From positions 1-33,005 of the forward strand of contig JAYEJS010000083.1 in assembly GCA_034660695.1 (NCBI GenBank): 33,005 nucleotides of DNA, written 5' to 3'. Shown here in pieces: positions 1 to 7,651 of the stretch; the stretch's first letter is position 1; every line of letters begins with the position of its first letter. Both the position numbers and the translations under genes were made by a program. The DNA is from Candidatus Thermoplasmatota archaeon (GTDB lineage: Archaea; Thermoplasmatota; E2; UBA202; DSCA01). Under the pieces are notes generated by a model that was not told the DNA's origin, searched no databases, and saw only the letters and a program-made list of their open reading frames with translations.

Positions 1-2
1 TA

Positions 3-158
3 AGGCCCGACAATGAATTTTTTGTCAAGACATGCGTTAGAGAAAATATTGTAGAGGCAACAATAGAAGCGAATTCAGTACCCTCGCTATTGCATACAAT
101 GGACGATTTCCTTTCATGCCTTTCTGTGGCGGAAAAAATACACAGATTTTTCAGATAG
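3..158 (+). CDS. C-terminal fragment of a Pcc1-like KEOPS subunit (partial at window edge)
   Basis: An open frame enters from the left edge and ends at TAG 156-158, giving 51 visible residues. The stretch around residues 8-45 (FVKTCVRENIVEATIEANS, then a leucine-rich helix with DDFLSCLSVAEKI) resembles the C-terminal half of Pcc1. Pcc1 is the small dimerising subunit of the KEOPS complex that makes t6A37 on ANN-decoding tRNAs; its family pattern is a beta strand, an RAxLNS-like turn and a helix containing Y/FLRxI..A.EV. The upstream part is outside the window, so length and start cannot be judged. It is co-oriented with the HicB-like gene that follows. The assignment is by remembered family pattern only and a Pcc1 paralogue is equally possible. 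Confidence 0.55.
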   Translation, partial: RPDNEFFVKTCVRENIVEATIEANSVPSLLHTMDDFLSCLSVAEKIHRFFR

Positions 159-219
159 CAGGTTAAGCCCTACCGAGGCTAAAGCCAAAATAAAGAAAAA
201 AGCGAATGGATCAGCAAAC

Positions 220-227
220 TATAAATA
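220..227 (+). promoter_or_regulatory. TATA box for the HicB-like gene
   Basis: TATAAATA lies about 25 nt upstream of the ACG at 248, the position where the family start codon is expected. This is the leaderless spacing seen at many genes in this window. It argues that transcription begins at or next to 248 rather than being placed to serve the internal ATG at 287. Confidence 0.5.
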
Positions 228-247
228 GAGAGATTTTTTAATATCAT

Positions 248-532
248 ACGAAATTTAGGATTATAATCCAGCAGGATGAGGATGGCATGTTCGTTGCTGA
301 ATGTCCTTCTTTACCCGGGTGTATTTCCCAGGGAAAAAGCAGAAAAGAAGCATTGAAAAACATAAAAGATGTTATAGTGGGATACATAGAAAGCTTGAAA
401 AAGCATGGCGAAGGAATTCCACCGCCAATTGATGAGGAAATAGTGGAAGTAAATTTTCGGAGACAGGAAGAGAGACCGCCCTCTTATGCATCCTCTCTAT
501 TTTATGATACATTTAACCAAATCTTCAGTTGA
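248..532 (+). CDS. HicB-like antitoxin, orphan, with ACG at the expected start
   Basis: The protein has the HicB N-terminal RNase H-like fold signature. The strand IIIQQDEDGMFVAE is followed by CPSLPGC and SQGKSRKEALKNI, then a helix ending IESLKKHGE. Family members begin M-K-F-R just before the first strand. Here the K-F-R-I-I-I codons are present, but the codon before them is ACG (248-250), and the first canonical ATG is at 287, inside the first strand. Either ACG initiates, the gene is decayed, or there is a base error. No hicA toxin gene lies on either side. The last roughly 25 residues after EVNF look unlike the family and run into the 3' end of the convergent vapC gene, so the C-terminus may be altered. 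HicB normally neutralises the HicA mRNA interferase; a solitary copy may act alone or be a remnant. Confidence 0.7.
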   Translation, partial: TKFRIIIQQDEDGMFVAECPSLPGCISQGKSRKEALKNIKDVIVGYIESLKKHGEGIPPPIDEEIVEVNFRRQEERPPSYASSLFYDTFNQIFS

Positions 533-916
533 ATATATCATTACAATGCTCTGCTTCTTCAACTCTTTATCGTTAGACCAAATAGCACAGTTTAATTTTA
601 ATGCCACCGCGAAATACATGAAATCATCAGGATCAGGGGAAATACTCTTTGCTTTGCCAATAAATGACCGAAGTTCATCCTTTGGAATAATGTTAATATC
701 AGATTGCAAAATTAGTTCTATTATTTTTTCTTTGAGCATTCCCTTTCTCGCATGTGTTTTCTTTTCTAATTCATCGATATGCCCCAAGAATTCTCCCAAT
801 ATGAATTCCGGTGTGCGCAGAAGAAGTTCGTCATTGAGCATCAATTCTCTGGTAGTACTTTCCTTAATCAAAGCTGAAAAAAGTATATTGGCATCAACGA
901 CCAACTCCATTTTCAA
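497..916 (-). CDS. PIN-domain ribonuclease toxin (VapC-like)
   Basis: This 139-residue protein has the PIN-domain layout: D8 in the first strand (VVDANIL), E42 in EFLGH, the acidic cluster D95/D97/D98 in SPDPDDFMYFAVA and D116 in WSNDK. These residues form the metal-binding site of VapC-type endoribonucleases, which cleave tRNA or rRNA when released from antitoxin. Length is normal for the family. It overlaps the upstream gene by 4 nt (ATGA arrangement), so it is translationally coupled to the ribbon-helix-helix protein before it. Its 3' end overlaps the tail of the convergent HicB-like frame by 36 nt. The RNA target cannot be inferred from sequence. Confidence 0.85.
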   Translation of the reverse strand: MKMELVVDANILFSALIKESTTRELMLNDELLLRTPEFILGEFLGHIDELEKKTHARKGMLKEKIIELILQSDINIIPKDELRSFIGKAKSISPDPDDFMYFAVALKLNCAIWSNDKELKKQSIVMIYSTEDLVKCIIK

Positions 917-1137
917 TTCCTTCCATATTTTCTGGCAACACTCCTAGTTATCTTTTTGCCTAATTTGATGGCATCTTTCTCTGTAAGCTCACTTTCGGCC
1001 AATATTTTATCCATTTCATTTAAGATAGTGATTTTGCTTTTTATTGCTTTTCTGGCTACCGCTGACCAGTTTATCTCTGGAAATTTTTCCATTTCCTTTT
1101 TCATTTCTTTTGGCACCGAGAGCGTCAGGCTCACCAT
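913..1137 (-). CDS. Ribbon-helix-helix antitoxin (VapB-like)
   Basis: This 74-residue protein starts with an N-terminal beta strand (VSLTLSVPKEM) followed by two short helices (NWSAVARKAI), the pattern of a ribbon-helix-helix DNA-binding domain. A charged C-terminal helix would wrap the toxin. It is immediately upstream of and overlaps vapC by 4 nt, giving the usual antitoxin-toxin order. A good Shine-Dalgarno (AGGTGAT) precedes the ATG at 1137, so this gene is leadered, unlike many neighbours. A perfect tandem repeat upstream (1158-1175) is a candidate operator for autorepression. Confidence 0.82.
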   Translation of the reverse strand: MVSLTLSVPKEMKKEMEKFPEINWSAVARKAIKSKITILNEMDKILAESELTEKDAIKLGKKITRSVARKYGRN

Positions 1138-1157
1138 TTCATATCACCTCGTCTGTC

Positions 1158-1195
1158 ACGTTTAATACGTTTAATATGTGCATTGTGTTTAAATA
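1158..1195 (-). promoter_or_regulatory. vapBC promoter with tandem 9-bp operator-like repeat
   Basis: Two exact copies of ACGTTTAAT lie head to tail at 1158-1166 and 1167-1175. A TATA-like TATTTAAA (minus strand) is at 1188-1195. The expected transcription start would fall inside the repeats, so a bound VapBC complex would block initiation. Ribbon-helix-helix dimers commonly bind such short repeats; the regulatory role is inferred. Confidence 0.45.
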
Positions 1196-1596
1196 GTTTG
1201 TGCTCATTACAAATTCAGCCTCCCAATGCCAAAGTCAAAATAAAGAAGACATGAGGAAAACATGAAAAGCCCCGAATTCTGGAAAAATTTGTGGGTTTTT
1301 GGATGCTCGTGTCTCATATTTTGGATGACTGTTGATACGTGGGCATCTTTTGAGCTTTGTTTTGTTTGAATGGCTAAGAACAAAAATTTCATCAAAAACT
1401 TTAATATGGAAAATTAGGCATGCTCCTTTTGGTTGTAATGCGTTCTTTTGTTGTGATGGAGATGAAAGATGTAGAGCAGAGCCAACAGGCAACATAGCAA
1501 CTGATGAGCAACGAGTCTGGATATTCAACGCATAATCCCCTCTCAGGGGGTATAACTTGAGGATTACTTGCGGAATTTGCGGAAATAATGGAAGTG
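1196..1596. other. Intergenic stretch without a recognised gene
   Basis: About 400 bases between vapB and the SerRS promoter. Frames on both strands are short, overlapping and without recognisable domains. The only structure seen is a GC hairpin CCCC-TCTC-AGGGG near 1537-1549. No tRNA, C/D-box RNA or repeat could be supported. Confidence 0.4.
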
Positions 1597-1608
1597 CTTA
1601 AATAAAAA
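1597..1608 (+). promoter_or_regulatory. TATA box for the seryl-tRNA synthetase gene
   Basis: CTTAAATAAAAA is centred about 26 nt before the ATG at 1628 and only about 14 nt before the ATG at 1616. This supports 1628 as the start of a leaderless transcript. Confidence 0.55.
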
Positions 1609-1627
1609 GGATACTATGCCATCTGCA

Positions 1628-3130
1628 ATGAAATTTGACTTGAAATGCAGATTCATGCTCAGTAAGGAAGTAGGTAGAATAGATGAATTTTTAAAAAATT
1701 TTGTAGAAGGGGCAAATGAAGGCATTTTGAGAAGAGGGGCAATAGACGAAGGAGCAAGAATTGTTGAGTGGAATGCGGAAGGCGATTCCATAACTATGGG
1801 GATACTATCTGAGGGAAACATAAGGAGTCATGAGGGGGCCATTAGAATAAGGAAGGCTTTAAGCAATGCTCTGGGAAAAGAATACAGGGTAGGAGTTAGG
1901 GAAATCGTTCTTATTGACTATATAATAAATCTCGAGGTTGAACAGAAACCGCTCAAAGAATTCAGCATACCTTTTGCCGAATTAAAGATAGACGGAAATA
2001 TGGTCGAGATGAGAATACGGGATAAAGGGGAAGAGTTCTTGAGGGAGAATTATATTGACAGAATGATACACCTCGTAAAAGAAAAAATAAAATCCCAGTA
2101 TTACGAGGGAAAAAAGGAGTACTGGGAGCTTATATGGAAATCGGATGAAAAAAATCCTGTATGGCATGAAGACCCGTCTGAAGAAATGCAAAAGCTTGGA
2201 TGGATTGTACCCGGCTCGACAAAGGGCAAGTGGTTTTACCGCCCGCCCGCTGCCGCCATAATGAGGGCGATGGAAAAAATTGCCCTAGAGGAAGTTGTAT
2301 TACCCTTAGGATTCAATGAAGTCATAGAGCCAATGCATGTCTCACTGGAAATGTGGCTCAAGACGGGTCATCTTGAAGGCATGCCTGGGGAAATGTATTA
2401 TCTCTGCGAGCCGTCCTCAAGGGATCAAAATCAGTGGGAGCGTTTCATCGACCTTGTAAAAATAACTAAGGAAGTGCCTGAGGAAGAGCTGAAAAAAAAT
2501 CTGAAATCGCCAAAGGCCGGGGTATGCTATGCCCAGTGCCCTAACATATACTTTTCATTTTCGGGAAAGACAATATCTGATGACTCACTTCCCATTTTGT
2601 TATTCGAAAGATCAGTCCCTTCCAACAGATACGAATCCGGGGGCAGGCATGGAATAGAAAGGGTTGACGAGTTTCATAGAATCGAGGTTGTATGCATCGG
2701 AACGAGGGCCCAACTTATTTCGTTGCGGGAAAAACTCATGGAAAGATACAGCCATGTATTCAATGACGTCCTGGAGCTTGAGTGGAGAATGGCGAAAGTA
2801 ACACCGTTTTACATGCAGCAGGCGGGAGTGGTGGGGCAGGAGGAGGAGGCAGATAAAGGGACAATAGATTTTGAAGTGTGGCTGCCTTATGGGGGGGACA
2901 GAAGCAAAGAATGGCTTGAAATACAGAATATTTCCATCATCGGAGATAAATACACCAAAGCGTTCAACATCAAGGGGCAGAAAAGCCAGCTATGGTCTGG
3001 ATGTTCTGGAATCGGCTTGGAGAGATTGACGATAGCGTTCCTGTCGCAAAAGGGAATAGACCCCGATAAATGGCCCACAGCATTCAAAAAATATTTGCCA
3101 GAGTTGCCGGGCATGACGGAGTTTTTATGA
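1628..3130 (+). CDS. serS: Seryl-tRNA synthetase, zinc-dependent archaeal (methanogen-type, class 2) form
   Basis: The enzyme charges tRNA-Ser with serine. This is the rare archaeal SerRS with an active-site zinc, not the common coiled-coil form. Landmarks match the Methanosarcina barkeri enzyme throughout: WHxDP..xMxxxGWI..GSTKGKW, CYAQCPN, the motif-2 region GIERVDEFHRIEVV, INGDKY-like IIGDKYTKAFN, and the C-terminal LWSGCSGIGLERL. The three zinc ligands are present as C304, E353 and C459, numbered from 1628. Length (500 residues) is normal. I chose the ATG at 1628 (MKFDLK, as in homologues) over 1616 because of TATA spacing. A cognate tRNA-Ser(CGA) gene is at 28.2 kb. The gene appears monocistronic. 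Confidence 0.95.
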   Translation: MKFDLKCRFMLSKEVGRIDEFLKNFVEGANEGILRRGAIDEGARIVEWNAEGDSITMGILSEGNIRSHEGAIRIRKALSNALGKEYRVGVREIVLIDYIINLEVEQKPLKEFSIPFAELKIDGNMVEMRIRDKGEEFLRENYIDRMIHLVKEKIKSQYYEGKKEYWELIWKSDEKNPVWHEDPSEEMQKLGWIVPGSTKGKWFYRPPAAAIMRAMEKIALEEVVLPLGFNEVIEPMHVSLEMWLKTGHLEGMPGEMYYLCEPSSRDQNQWERFIDLVKITKEVPEEELKKNLKSPKAGVCYAQCPNIYFSFSGKTISDDSLPILLFERSVPSNRYESGGRHGIERVDEFHRIEVVCIGTRAQLISLREKLMERYSHVFNDVLELEWRMAKVTPFYMQQAGVVGQEEEADKGTIDFEVWLPYGGDRSKEWLEIQNISIIGDKYTKAFNIKGQKSQLWSGCSGIGLERLTIAFLSQKGIDPDKWPTAFKKYLPELPGMTEFL

Positions 3131-3249
3131 AAAGAAGGTTATTCATAATTTCTTTCGGGAAGTACTACAGGGTCTGAAGTAAAACATCTGTCTGTAAGAT
3201 ATGGCTCAATAAAGGAGGGGCTTCAGATGGCTGACCTCTATCAAAACAA

Positions 3250-3258
3250 AATTTATAT
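3250..3258 (+). promoter_or_regulatory. TATA box upstream of the CNNM-like gene
   Basis: A TTTATATA element lies about 35-40 nt before the ATG at 3291. The transcript would carry a short leader of about 10 nt. It probably drives both this gene and the overlapping dph6-like gene. Confidence 0.45.
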
Positions 3259-3290
3259 ACAGGAAAGTATTTATCCATGAAATAAAAAAC

Positions 3291-4277
3291 ATGATATGGG
3301 TAGCAATTGGCATAATAACCATAATTTTTCTCATAGGCATTTCTGCTTTTTTTTCTGGCTCTGAAATGGCATTTGTTTCTGTCAGCAGGGCGATGGTGAG
3401 GGAGAAAGCCAAGAATGAGAATGCAAAGGCAAAACTTTTGGACGGGCTGCTTAAAAAGCCTGATGATGTTGTGAGTGCAATAGTTGTTGGGAACAACCTC
3501 GTTAATATTCTTGCTTCTGTCATGGCTGGATCGATCGCTGTCAAAATTTTTGGGGACATTGGCATAGGAATAGCAACCGCACTAATGACGTTGGCCCTTG
3601 TTATATTTGGTGAAGTTACCCCAAAGGCTTTTGGAATAAAGAATGAAAAAATGGCATTGAAGATAGCGAAGCCGTTGTATATAATAACCAAAATATTTTA
3701 TCCCATCTCAGTTTTTTTAGCAACCGTTTCCAATGGCATCATAAAAATTGCGGGAGGTGAAAGAAAGAACAAAACGGCGGTTACGGAAGGGGAAATAAGG
3801 GCAATGCTTGAATTGGGCGAGGAAGATGGAGCAATAGAGATAGACGAGAAAGAGATGGTCAAAGAAGTTCTTGATTTTGATGATACAATGGCTTGGGAAG
3901 TGAAAGTGCCACGTGAAGAGATAGTATATTTAAACGAAAATGAGAGCATAGATGCTCTTATCAAAAAGTCAATAGAGACAGGATATTCACGATTCCCCAT
4001 TTACAGGGATAACATTGACGACATAGTAGGCATGGTGCATGTCAAGGATACACTCACCATCGAAGATAAAAATACGCCACTAAAGGAAACACTCAGAGAC
4101 ATATTAAAAATAAGGGCAGGAATGAAGGCGGATGACGTTCTAAGGGAAATGCAAAGAAGAAAAATCCATCTGGCCATACTGCAGGGAGAGGATGGCAGGA
4201 CGCTGGGATTGGTCACACTTGAAGACTTGATAGAAGAAGTGTTTGGGGAAATATCGGACGAGCATGATATAAAATGA
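3291..4277 (+). CDS. CNNM/CorC-type membrane protein (DUF21 plus CBS pair)
   Basis: The 328-residue protein has an N-terminal DUF21 transmembrane domain with about four helices (residues 1-30, 62-90, 93-120 and 125-155). It carries the hallmark SGSEMAF in helix 1 and FGEVTPKAFG after helix 3. A cytoplasmic CBS pair follows: the first repeat contains SRFPIYRDNIDDIVGMVHVKD and the second ends with LGLVTLEDLIEEVFGEI. Proteins of this family are linked to magnesium/cobalt efflux or homeostasis; the older name hemolysin is misleading. The C-terminal CorC_HlyC domain found in many relatives is absent, so this is the short form. Its stop overlaps the next start by 4 nt, indicating an operon. Confidence 0.88.
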   Translation: MIWVAIGIITIIFLIGISAFFSGSEMAFVSVSRAMVREKAKNENAKAKLLDGLLKKPDDVVSAIVVGNNLVNILASVMAGSIAVKIFGDIGIGIATALMTLALVIFGEVTPKAFGIKNEKMALKIAKPLYIITKIFYPISVFLATVSNGIIKIAGGERKNKTAVTEGEIRAMLELGEEDGAIEIDEKEMVKEVLDFDDTMAWEVKVPREEIVYLNENESIDALIKKSIETGYSRFPIYRDNIDDIVGMVHVKDTLTIEDKNTPLKETLRDILKIRAGMKADDVLREMQRRKIHLAILQGEDGRTLGLVTLEDLIEEVFGEISDEHDIK

Positions 4278-4945
4278 AAATAGCATGTCTAATTTCTGGA
4301 GGGAAGGATTCACTGTATGCATTGTATATTGCCCTCCAGTACGGCTGGGATATAACGCATATCGTAACCATCAGCCCAAAAAAACTTTCATGGATGTATC
4401 ATACAGAAAATATTCACCTCGTAGATTCGGTTGCAGAGAGTATGAGAATCCCTCTTATAAAAAAAGAAAGTTATGCGAATAAGGAAGAGGAACTGGAGGA
4501 TTTAAAGTCAGCATTGAATGGACTTGCCATTGATGGCATTGTCAGCGGTGCAATAGCAAGCGAATATCAAAGAACAAGGATAGAAAAAGTATGCCATGAA
4601 TTAAACATAAAATCTTTTATGCCTCTCTGGCATAAGAAAGAAGAAATCCTCATGGAAGAAATGATAGAAGCAGGATTTGATATAATGATTGTGGCGGTGG
4701 CGGCCGAGGGACTTGGAGAAAAATGGCTGGGAAGAATAATAGATAAAGATTGTCTTGAAGAATTGATACAAATTCGTGAGAGATATGATATAAATGTTTC
4801 CGGAGAGGGAGGGGAATATGAAACTTTTGTTCTTGACTGCCCGCTTTACAGGAAAAAGTTGGTTATTGAGGAATCTGAAAAAGAGCGGGACGGCGAAAGA
4901 GTAACTTTGAACATAAAAAAGGTGGGAATGAAAAGCAAGGAATAA
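4274..4945 (+). CDS. Diphthine--ammonia ligase-like ATP pyrophosphatase (Dph6 family)
   Basis: The N-terminus carries the PP-loop SGGKDS at residues 8-13, which binds ATP, and the C-terminal half has GEGGEYETFVLDCPLY, the signature of the Dph6/MJ0570 family. Family members amidate diphthine on elongation factor 2, the last step of diphthamide synthesis, or belong to closely related ATP-binding subgroups. Length (223 residues) is typical of archaeal single-domain members; eukaryotic fusions with RidA domains are longer. The ATG overlaps the stop of the CNNM gene (ATGA), so the two are probably cotranslated, although no functional link is obvious. Confidence 0.85.
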   Translation: MKIACLISGGKDSLYALYIALQYGWDITHIVTISPKKLSWMYHTENIHLVDSVAESMRIPLIKKESYANKEEELEDLKSALNGLAIDGIVSGAIASEYQRTRIEKVCHELNIKSFMPLWHKKEEILMEEMIEAGFDIMIVAVAAEGLGEKWLGRIIDKDCLEELIQIRERYDINVSGEGGEYETFVLDCPLYRKKLVIEESEKERDGERVTLNIKKVGMKSKE

Positions 4946-5134
4946 GAAAATACCTTCTTCTCTTGTAAACACTACGTTTTTCCTGAAGTCATGGTTGCTG
5001 CAACGGCAGTTCCAATCAGGTTATTGCCAAACCGATAGGACTTTAAGTTGATTTCTGGCATACACTTATATAGCAACTACAATTTAACAGAAGATTGAGA
5101 GTCGGGTTTAAGTACCAATTCTGCTTTTAATTGC
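4946..5134 (+). promoter_or_regulatory. Intergenic region with two TATA-like elements before gck
   Basis: No gene is seen here. CTTATATAG near 5065-5073 is a strong TATA match but would give a leader of about 40 nt. A weaker TTTAAGTA near 5106-5113 sits at leaderless distance from the ATG at 5135. Which one is used cannot be decided from sequence. Confidence 0.35.
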
Positions 5135-6448
5135 ATGCTCATTAAAAATTCCGATGAAATCCTTTCACATGCCCTGGCAGGCTCATTGAATGCTAGGAGG
5201 GATGCCCTTAAAATATTCGAGGAGACAATGAAAGCAATTGATGCCTATACCGTTACAAAATCTTCATTGGCAAAGGATGACAATATTCTTTCCGTTAAGG
5301 GGGAGAGAATCAATTTATCGCATTTTAGAGATATATACGTGATTGGTTTCGGTAAGGCAAGCACGGGAATGGCAAGAGCAGTAGAGGAAATTTTGCCGAT
5401 AAAAAAGGGTATTGTAATATCCAATAAGGAAGAAAGTTTGTCGACCATTAAAATTTTAAGTGGCTCTCATCCATTGCCAACAGAAAAAAATATTGAGGCA
5501 ACAGAAGAGATGCTTAAAATAGTAGAGGGAGCTGGAAAGCATGACCTCATAATTGTTCTGATATCCGGCGGCGGTTCCTCTTTTTTATGCAAACCAAAAG
5601 TTTCACTAAAAAGCTTGAGGGAAGTTACTGATAGGCTGTTGAAGGCCGGATGCACGATAAATGAATTGAATACGGTAAGGAAACACATTTCCTACGTTAA
5701 AGGGGGGCAACTCGTCCGCATGAGCAAGGCAACAATGCTATCTCTCATAATATCTGATGTTATGGGGAGTCCAATCGAATTTATTGCATCTGGCCCGACA
5801 GCCCCTGACAGCACAACGTACATGGATGCAAAAAATATTCTCGAAAAATACGGCATGTGGGACAGTATTGAAGAAGTGAAAAGCGTAATAAATAGTGGCA
5901 TTGAAGGAAAAATTGACGATACGCCCAAGAAAGTGGATAATGCCCGTAATATCATTATCGCCAGCAACGAGACGGCATGCGATGGGGCAAGAGAAGTTGC
6001 CTCCAGAAAAGGATATCACTCAAAGGTTGTGAGCACATCGCTTTCCGGGGAAGCCAGATATGCTGGAATTGACATCGCAAAATATGCAAAGCTTTTTCCC
6101 AGGAGGAGGACGGCACTTATTTTTGGGGGGGAAACCACCGTAACCGTCAGTGGAAAAGGCGTGGGGGGGAGAAACCAGGAACTTGTTCTGGGGACAATAA
6201 AGGAAATAGAAAATGAATGCATAGTGATTTTATCATGCGGGACGGACGGGATAGATGGGAACAGCGATGCAGCCGGGGCGATAGGTGACGGGCTGAGTCT
6301 TGAGAGGGGGGGAAAATTGGGTATGAACGTGGACGATTACCTGCGCAACAATGACTCCTATCACTTCTTCAAAAATTTGGGTGATCTGATTATGACGGGG
6401 CCAACAGGAACAAATGTTATGGACATTCAGATAGTGATTAAGTATTAA
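5135..6448 (+). CDS. gck: Glycerate 2-kinase (MOFRL family)
   Basis: This 437-residue protein has the two-domain architecture of archaeal glycerate 2-kinases. The N-terminal DUF4147 Rossmann-like domain includes GFGKASTGMARA near residue 70 and LISGGGSSFLCKP near 143-155. The C-terminal MOFRL domain has FGGETTVTVSGKGVGGRNQE and SCGTDGIDGNSDAAGA, ending in the TGTNVMD motif. The enzyme phosphorylates D-glycerate to 2-phosphoglycerate and feeds the lower branch of the non-phosphorylating or semi-phosphorylating Entner-Doudoroff route used by Thermoplasmatales and relatives. The stop overlaps the convergent NifU-like gene by 4 nt. Confidence 0.93.
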   Translation: MLIKNSDEILSHALAGSLNARRDALKIFEETMKAIDAYTVTKSSLAKDDNILSVKGERINLSHFRDIYVIGFGKASTGMARAVEEILPIKKGIVISNKEESLSTIKILSGSHPLPTEKNIEATEEMLKIVEGAGKHDLIIVLISGGGSSFLCKPKVSLKSLREVTDRLLKAGCTINELNTVRKHISYVKGGQLVRMSKATMLSLIISDVMGSPIEFIASGPTAPDSTTYMDAKNILEKYGMWDSIEEVKSVINSGIEGKIDDTPKKVDNARNIIIASNETACDGAREVASRKGYHSKVVSTSLSGEARYAGIDIAKYAKLFPRRRTALIFGGETTVTVSGKGVGGRNQELVLGTIKEIENECIVILSCGTDGIDGNSDAAGAIGDGLSLERGGKLGMNVDDYLRNNDSYHFFKNLGDLIMTGPTGTNVMDIQIVIKY

Positions 6449-6669
6449 ACAGAGATGACTTTCTTAACTTCGGGAATTTTGTTTTTCAACTCGCGTTCTA
6501 TGCCCATTTGCAATGTGAGCTGAGACATCGGGCATCCGTGGCATGCTCCTTTGAGACGGACTTTGACTATGCCGTTCTTTTCATCTATTTCCGCGATTTC
6601 GATGTCTCCGCCGTCCGCCTGCAGGGCTGGGCGGATGGAATCTATTATTTCTTTTACTTTTTCTTTCAT
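6445..6669 (-). CDS. NifU C-terminal domain protein (Fe-S scaffold)
   Basis: This 74-residue protein consists only of the NifU C-terminal (Nfu) domain: an N-terminal helix (VKEIIDSIRPALQADGGDIE), a beta strand and the conserved CHGCPMSQLTLQ loop, whose CxxC holds a transient iron-sulfur cluster. It would deliver clusters to apoproteins, of which the ferredoxin subunits at 24.1-24.8 kb are examples. A Shine-Dalgarno GGAAGGTG lies a few bases upstream of the ATG at 6669. It is convergent with gck (4-nt overlap) and divergent from the nikR remnant. Confidence 0.9.
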   Translation of the reverse strand: MKEKVKEIIDSIRPALQADGGDIEIAEIDEKNGIVKVRLKGACHGCPMSQLTLQMGIERELKNKIPEVKKVISV

Positions 6670-6783
6670 TTTTCACCTTCCTGCGAGCTAAATTAGGCAG
6701 GCTATTTTGTATTTGGACGGATTATTTATTATTATCGGCCCGGCAGACTAAAAAAGTTACGTACTCTTGCAGGATATGCTTTT

Positions 6784-7153
6784 ATGAGAAAGGCGAGGAT
6801 AAGCGTTTCCATACCGGCAGATATCCTGAAAAATTTGACGAGGTATGCAATAAAACGGGGCAGCCAAATCGTTCTAATGCACGATTACATAATAAACAAT
6901 AAATGGGTCGAAAAAAAGGGAAGAGCTGCAGGAGTAGTGCTTCTCACATATCACCATGACGTTAGAGGAATAAATGCAGCGATTACGGCTGTTCAGCATT
7001 CCTATGGAAATATTATAAATGCATCTCTTCACTATGCATCAGTGCCTGGAAATAATAGCAGTGGATAGGAACATAAAAGAAATCAACGAACTTGTAAGGG
7101 GGCTGCAGGGAAAGAAAGGCGTTCTATCTATAAAGGTGGTGACCGCTGCGTAA
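6784..7153 (+). pseudogene. nikR: NikR-like nickel-responsive regulator, interrupted by frameshifts
   Basis: The open frame 6784-7068 encodes a ribbon-helix-helix start (ARISVSIPADILKNL) and a NikR-type metal-binding core (AGVVLLTYHHDVRGIN.AITAVQHSYGNIINASLH), then stops after unrelated residues. A second frame resumes near 7033 with MHQCLEIIAVDRNIKEINELV and ends at TAA 7151-7153. This is the normal NikR C-terminus with the conserved CLE metal-site motif. An earlier lesion is also visible: between about 6865 and 6882 the expected N-R-S-x-A signature is encoded in another frame (AAT CGT TCT AAT GCA), and reading then returns to the first frame. At least two indel events therefore separate it from an intact gene. 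Decay or sequencing error can both explain this. Confidence 0.75.
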
Positions 7154-7154
7154 G

Positions 7155-7165
7155 ATTTTAAATTT
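7155..7165 (+). promoter_or_regulatory. TATA box for the pncC-rtcA operon
   Basis: ATTTTAAATTT is centred about 25 nt before the ATG at 7184, the leaderless spacing. Confidence 0.5.
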
Positions 7166-7183
7166 ACTGCCCTATTATCCGGT

Positions 7184-7651
7184 ATGGAAAATATCGCATC
7201 ACTCCTTAAAAAAAGGAATCTTAAGATTGCCACCGCAGAGTCATGTACTGGAGGGCTGATAGGGCATACAATAACAAACGTCCCGGGAAGTTCATATTAT
7301 TATGAAGGGGGAGTAATATCATACAGTAATGCCATAAAGATGAAATTTTTGGGGGTAAATGAAGAAACTTTAAAAAAATACGGTGCTGTTTCCGAGCAGA
7401 CGGCGAAAGAAATGGCCGAGGGGATAAAAAATAGGGCTAGCGTAAACATCGGAATTGCCACAACTGGAATCGCTGGGCCCGGGGGCGGTACAACTGAAAA
7501 GCCCGTGGGGCTTGTATATGTTGCACTGGCGGGAAATGAAGGAACATATGTAAAGAAATTCAATTTTCACGGTAATAGGGGGGAAAATAAAAAATCGACA
7601 TGTGATGCCGCCATCAACATGCTCCTAAATTATCTGGAACAATATGATTGA
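7184..7651 (+). CDS. pncC: Nicotinamide-nucleotide amidohydrolase (CinA C-terminal domain, PncC)
   Basis: This 155-residue protein corresponds to the stand-alone C-terminal domain of CinA. It has the conserved TAESCTGGLIGHTITNVPGS start, SYSNAIKMKFLGV, VSEQTAKEMAEG and TTGIAGPGGGTTEKPVGLVY. The family deamidates NMN to nicotinate mononucleotide, recycling the pyridine nucleotide released for example by NAD-dependent reactions. Length is normal. The 3' end overlaps rtcA by 8 nt, so the two genes form an operon; a link through RNA-ligation-type nucleotide chemistry is possible but unproven. Confidence 0.9.
   Translation: MENIASLLKKRNLKIATAESCTGGLIGHTITNVPGSSYYYEGGVISYSNAIKMKFLGVNEETLKKYGAVSEQTAKEMAEGIKNRASVNIGIATTGIAGPGGGTTEKPVGLVYVALAGNEGTYVKKFNFHGNRGENKKSTCDAAINMLLNYLEQYD

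Noticed and set aside
486-947. 153-residue plus-strand frame opposite vapC/vapB
   Set aside because: It is antisense to a well-supported PIN toxin and antitoxin with catalytic residues and correct overlap, and its own translation has no recognisable domain.
1440-1530. Possible C/D-box guide RNA (TGATGA- and CTGA-like words)
   Set aside because: Box order and spacing do not fit C-D'-C'-D and the last box would be CTGG; no stable terminal stem.
1332-1535. Short plus-strand frame in the 1.2-1.6 kb gap
   Set aside because: No start signal, TATA spacing or family resemblance; opposing frames of similar length overlap it.
6784-7153. Programmed frameshifting in NikR
   Set aside because: Two separate displaced segments and no slippery sequence or downstream structure seen; decay or sequence error is simpler.
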